A stretch of DNA of 8,887 nt from Klebsiella pneumoniae (GTDB taxonomy: Bacteria > Pseudomonadota > Gammaproteobacteria > Ga0077536). The translations under genes and the position numbers were made by a program. The stretch spans positions 1 to 8,887 of the forward strand of contig CAMCBY010000138.1 in the NCBI GenBank assembly GCA_945873015.1, in the 5' to 3' direction. The stretch's first letter is position 1; each line of letters starts with the position of its first letter. The notes under the pieces are model-generated. The model searched no databases and had not been told where the DNA came from. It worked only from the letters and a program-made list of their open reading frames with translations. Below are positions 6,536 through 8,887 of this stretch, piece after piece.

Positions 6536-7414
6536 CTACATGAGATAGCGCGTGAACCACTCGCACGCGAGGCCGGAGGACTTCTCCAGCCACTCGCCGG
6601 CGTAGATCTCGTAGTGCGTGATCGGGAACACCACGAATTTCTTCGGCTCGCGGGCGCGCTCGTAGAGCTTTTCGTAGCCCTCAACAGGACAAGTGTCGTC
6701 GTCGCGTGCGCCGATCAGGAGCAGTGGCCGTGGTGAGATGCGATCGACCACGTCTATCGGTTTATATTCGAGTGTCTTCTCGATCGTTTCGAGCGAGATA
6801 TCGCATTTCATTGCGGGATTCTCGATCAGGAACGGCTCGAGAAAGGCCTTGGTCTGGGCCGCGTTCAGGATGGCTATCGGATCGAGCGTGCCGCCCTTGC
6901 CTTCGCGGACGCGCCGCTGCCGGTCGGCCGCGAGATCCTGCTGCAGCTTGACGCGCGCGGCGTAACCGCGCGAGTCGAGTATCAGGCGCTCGCCATCGCC
7001 GAAACCCACCTGTGCTACGACGGCCTTAACGCGCGGATCGATCGCCGCCGTATACGGCGCATGCCCCCCGCCAAAGCTGGTGCCCCACAGTCCAATACGA
7101 TCCGCGTCGACTTCCGGCACCCATTCCATATAGGTGATTGCGTTGCGGATGTCGTCGATCTGCTCTAGCGGAAGCAGGCGCCAGCGCTCGCCTTCGCTGC
7201 CGCCGAAGCCGCGGTAGTCGAATGTGAGCGCGACGAAGCCGGCCTCGCAGAAGGCCTTCGCGTAGTCGGGCAGAATGCCGGCGCGGATACCCGAGAACCC
7301 GTGGCAGAGCACGATGCCGGGTCGCCGCTCGCCGGGTTTCATCTTGTCAGGCAGGAAGAGATCGCCTTCCAGCTTCACGCCTTCGCTGTAGAACGATACC
7401 GTGCGGATGTCCAT
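6536..7414 (-). CDS. Alpha/beta hydrolase, dienelactone-hydrolase/X-Pro peptidase-like
   Basis: This 292-residue cytoplasmic serine hydrolase would cleave ester, lactone or C-C bonds of a small substrate. The oxyanion-hole motif HGF is at 38-40. The nucleophile elbow GTSFGG at 111-116 puts the serine at S113. The acid is one of D238-D240 in GARDDDTCP, and the histidine is H267 in ITHYEIYAGE, so the catalytic triad looks complete. The layout matches the DLH/Hydrolase_4-type family (COG1073-like), which gives no specific substrate. ATG at 7414 is chosen because AGGGGAG (7421-7427) is 6 bases upstream and VSFYSEGVKLEGDLFLP, the usual first strands, follows at once. The frame stays open upstream to 7609, but that part is the tail of a decayed VOC gene. 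It probably heads a hydrolase-VOC-monooxygenase operon. Confidence 0.9.
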   Translation of the reverse strand: MDIRTVSFYSEGVKLEGDLFLPDKMKPGERRPGIVLCHGFSGIRAGILPDYAKAFCEAGFVALTFDYRGFGGSEGERWRLLPLEQIDDIRNAITYMEWVPEVDADRIGLWGTSFGGGHAPYTAAIDPRVKAVVAQVGFGDGERLILDSRGYAARVKLQQDLAADRQRRVREGKGGTLDPIAILNAAQTKAFLEPFLIENPAMKCDISLETIEKTLEYKPIDVVDRISPRPLLLIGARDDDTCPVEGYEKLYERAREPKKFVVFPITHYEIYAGEWLEKSSGLACEWFTRYLM

Positions 7415-7420
7415 AGATAA

Positions 7421-7427
7421 CTCCCCT
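7421..7427 (-). promoter_or_regulatory. Ribosome binding site that fixes the hydrolase start
   Basis: AGGGGAG on the minus strand stands 6 bases before ATG 7414. It supports a 292-residue hydrolase rather than the longer open frame that begins at 7609. Confidence 0.65.
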
Positions 7428-7504
7428 CTGTGTAATGGTGCGCAACGCGCGTGCGCATCGTCGTCATAGCTCAGGTTCAGTCGCGATGCGCTGGACGCGG
7501 TGTG

Positions 7505-7653
7505 TGGAGCGTACAGTTCAAGTATCGTCCCGTCGGGATCGTAGAAGCAGCAGCAGGCGATGCTGGGATATCGACGTAGCACCGCAACGACTGCTCGAGG
7601 TCGCGGCATACGACGTTGATGTGGAATATCCGCTCGATACCTGCAATGGCCAT
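7505..7653 (-). pseudogene. VOC-family gene remnant with internal deletion and frame change
   Basis: The front of a VOC domain is readable from ATG 7653: IERIFHINVVCRDLEQSLRCY, the usual first strand and helix, with GGAG 9 bases before the ATG. The end of a VOC domain, FYDPDGTILELYAP, is readable in a different frame and ends at 7505. The two parts nearly touch, near 7565-7580. A normal VOC domain has roughly 70-80 residues between them, so the middle is gone and the deletion was not a multiple of three. The front frame stops at 7477. The back frame has no stop and runs into the hydrolase ATG at 7414. An earlier start at ATG 7698, after GGGGGAAC, is also possible. The fragment motifs differ from those of the intact VOC gene at 6031-6426, so this looks like a separate family member rather than a copy of it. 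Confidence 0.75.
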
Positions 7654-7742
7654 GGACCCAGGCTCCGCGTCGGTGCGCCGTTGAATGAACAGCGACATGT
7701 TCCCCCGTCCATTCACGCAGTGGGCGAGAGTAGGACGATGTG

Positions 7743-7772
7743 AAGCTAGTCTGTGGCGATCGCGTGTGTCAA
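7743..7772 (-). promoter_or_regulatory. Candidate sigma70 promoter with consensus -35, ahead of the VOC remnant and hydrolase
   Basis: On the minus strand, a perfect TTGACA (7767-7772) is followed after 18 bases by TAGCTT (7743-7748, 3 of 6 matches to TATAAT). Transcription would start near 7735, ahead of both possible starts of the VOC remnant. It would now drive the hydrolase, VOC and monooxygenase genes. The -10 is weak, so an activator may be needed if this promoter is real. Confidence 0.4.
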
Positions 7773-7882
7773 CGTCCGATCGATAGGGGTGAACAAGCGC
7801 AGTGCCGGATAGGCTGGTTTGTGAATCAAATGGACCCGCTGGGGGTGCGCACTAGTCCTGGTCACCCACGCCGCGCAGGCGT

Positions 7883-8245
7883 TTACTGGTCGATATAAAA
7901 TTTATTGACGATGCGCCACTGCGAGTCGACTTTTGCCAGTTGCAGGGTATCGGTGAATTCGCCGTTGAAGTCGAATACCACGACTGCCGCACCGGGGTTG
8001 GTGATATGAACGGCGATGATCTTGCCCTGCATATCGGGTGCCGGCGCCCGCTTTACCCAACCATTAATCACCTCATTCATAGGCCGCGAGCTCAGCTGTG
8101 GCTTGCCTTCCTTATCGCGGATGTAGGCCTTCATGTGGCAGACATCGACGGCGAAGGCCGCTTCAAGGCGCTCACGGTCGGCTGTTTTAAAACCTTCGAA
8201 ATAATTAAAGATGGTAGTGCTGATGGCGTCGTAATCAGATGTCAT
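7883..8245 (-). CDS. NTF2-like protein of the putative lumazine-binding family
   Basis: This 120-residue single-domain protein fits PF12893 (Lumazine_bd_2) in the NTF2-like/SnoaL superfamily of cone-shaped folds. DYDAISTTIFNYFEGFKTAD (4-23) forms the first helix, RLEAAFAVDV (26-35) the second. Strands AVHITNPGAAVVVFDFNGEF (78-97) and TLQLAKVDSQWRIVNKFY (100-117) close the sheet, with the typical W110. Family members range from enzymes to ligand-binding proteins, and there is no sign here of a catalytic set, so the role stays open. ATG at 8245 has GAAGG 9 bases upstream. TATAGA at 8271-8276 could be a -10 box, but no good -35 goes with it. The gene lies 93 bases after the flavoprotein gene on the same strand and may be co-transcribed with it. 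A weak 5-bp hairpin (7868-7882) begins directly after the stop codon. Confidence 0.8.
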   Translation of the reverse strand: MTSDYDAISTTIFNYFEGFKTADRERLEAAFAVDVCHMKAYIRDKEGKPQLSSRPMNEVINGWVKRAPAPDMQGKIIAVHITNPGAAVVVFDFNGEFTDTLQLAKVDSQWRIVNKFYIDQ

Positions 8246-8338
8246 GAGTCATTGCCTTCGAGTTGAGTGGTCTATATTTCCCGGTGCGGCGAGCATGACC
8301 GAAATACCATGTGCGAAGCGCATCGCAACGCACGCAGT

Positions 8339-8887
8339 TCACCAGTGCCCGGTAGCCGCGAGATGCGGCGAGAGTTCAGCCTCGCTCCAAGTCAGCGCCT
8401 GTGCGCCTGGCACAAGCAGGGTTTCGCGTATGCGCAAGCGCATCAGGCGCTGCGCGCCAGCGAAGGCTGCAACTTCGGTAGCCTCCTCGATGATCTGCAC
8501 TTCCACCGCGATGTGGAGCAGGTCGCCGTTCACGTAGTCCACGAACAGCAGGCCAGCCCGCGGGTTGAGCATGAGATTGCCCAGGGTATTGAAGAAGTTG
8601 TTGCCGACGAAGTCCGGCACCGTCACGGTGCTGTCGTCGTCGATGCGAATAAAACCTGGTCGGCCGCCGCGATGCGAAACGTCCACACCGTTCGCACGGT
8701 CGCTCCCACTCGCTGCCGCGGGGTGCGCGGTGGCGATGAAAAAGGTGTCGGCGGCTGCGATGAGCGCTTTCGCATCGGCATCGAGCTGCACATTTCGGAT
8801 GACCTCCATGGCCGGACGATGCAGTTCACTGAAGGCAGGCCGGCGCGCCTGGATGTATTTCGGGCAGTTGCCGAAACTCTGGCGCAC
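8339..8887 (-). CDS. Pyridoxamine-5'-phosphate-oxidase-like FMN-binding protein, N-terminus outside window
   Basis: The visible 182 residues form the second half of a two-domain split-barrel flavoprotein (PNPOx-like, COG3576 type). The first visible codon is an internal GTG (Val) and the frame is open at the window edge, so the gene starts beyond base 8887. FGNCPKYIQARRP (5-17) is the conserved link between the two barrels. The second barrel follows with AAADTFFIATA (45-55), GVDVSHRGGRPGFIRIDD (67-84), NNFFNTLGNLMLNPRAGLLF (96-115), DYVNGDLLHI (117-126) and FAGAQRLMRLRI (142-153). Such proteins bind FMN, but physiological reactions are mostly unknown. In some relatives a ferredoxin-reductase-like domain follows the ELSPHLAATGHW tail. 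Here a stop codon comes directly after GHW, so no such domain is attached. Confidence 0.85.
   Translation of the reverse strand: MRQSFGNCPKYIQARRPAFSELHRPAMEVIRNVQLDADAKALIAAADTFFIATAHPAAASGSDRANGVDVSHRGGRPGFIRIDDDSTVTVPDFVGNNFFNTLGNLMLNPRAGLLFVDYVNGDLLHIAVEVQIIEEATEVAAFAGAQRLMRLRIRETLLVPGAQALTWSEAELSPHLAATGHW

Noticed and set aside
6427..6684. N-terminal extension of the VOC protein up to 6684
   Set aside because: The added residues are Arg/Ser-rich, overlap the end of the hydrolase gene and have no homology pattern. The GTG at 6426 has a good ribosome binding site and fits the domain edge.

Overview
This is a G+C-rich bacterial window, about two thirds G+C by eye. All recognisable genes lie on the minus strand. 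The composition and the enzyme families (acyl-CoA ligase, thiamine-diphosphate enzyme, luciferase-like monooxygenase, VOC proteins, alpha/beta hydrolase, split-barrel flavoprotein) suggest an environmental proteobacterium with broad catabolic ability. The sequence alone does not fix the genus. There are no RNA genes, CRISPR arrays or intact mobile elements.

In the direction of transcription (high to low coordinates), the window opens with the 3' part of a two-domain pyridoxamine-phosphate-oxidase-like flavoprotein (8339-8887, cut by the window edge). Next is a small NTF2-like/lumazine-binding-type protein (7883-8245). A probable promoter with a consensus -35 follows (7743-7772). It leads into a VOC (glyoxalase-fold) gene that has lost its middle and changed frame (about 7505-7653). 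After that come an intact alpha/beta hydrolase (6536-7414), a GLOD5/STM3117-like VOC protein with a GTG start (6031-6426) and a luciferase-like flavin monooxygenase (4959-5987). The last three have good ribosome binding sites and could be one transcript, which would end near a strong hairpin at 4920-4940.

About 1 kb without a recognisable gene (3915-4958) separates this group from a second pair: a thiamine-diphosphate enzyme of the acetolactate synthase/2-hydroxyacyl-CoA lyase superfamily (2184-3905) and an AMP-forming acyl-CoA ligase (401-1954). Each of these has its own candidate promoter. The first 400 bases hold no convincing gene.

The likely theme is catabolism of organic acids or xenobiotics. 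The ligase would make a CoA thioester, and the thiamine enzyme could cleave or decarboxylate a 2-hydroxy- or 2-oxo-acyl compound. The hydrolase, VOC protein and flavin monooxygenase would handle hydrolysis and oxygenation steps. No substrate can be read from the sequence. The most notable points are the decayed VOC gene that opens into the hydrolase frame, the ligase/thiamine-enzyme pair, and the gene-free kilobase with several inverted repeats.
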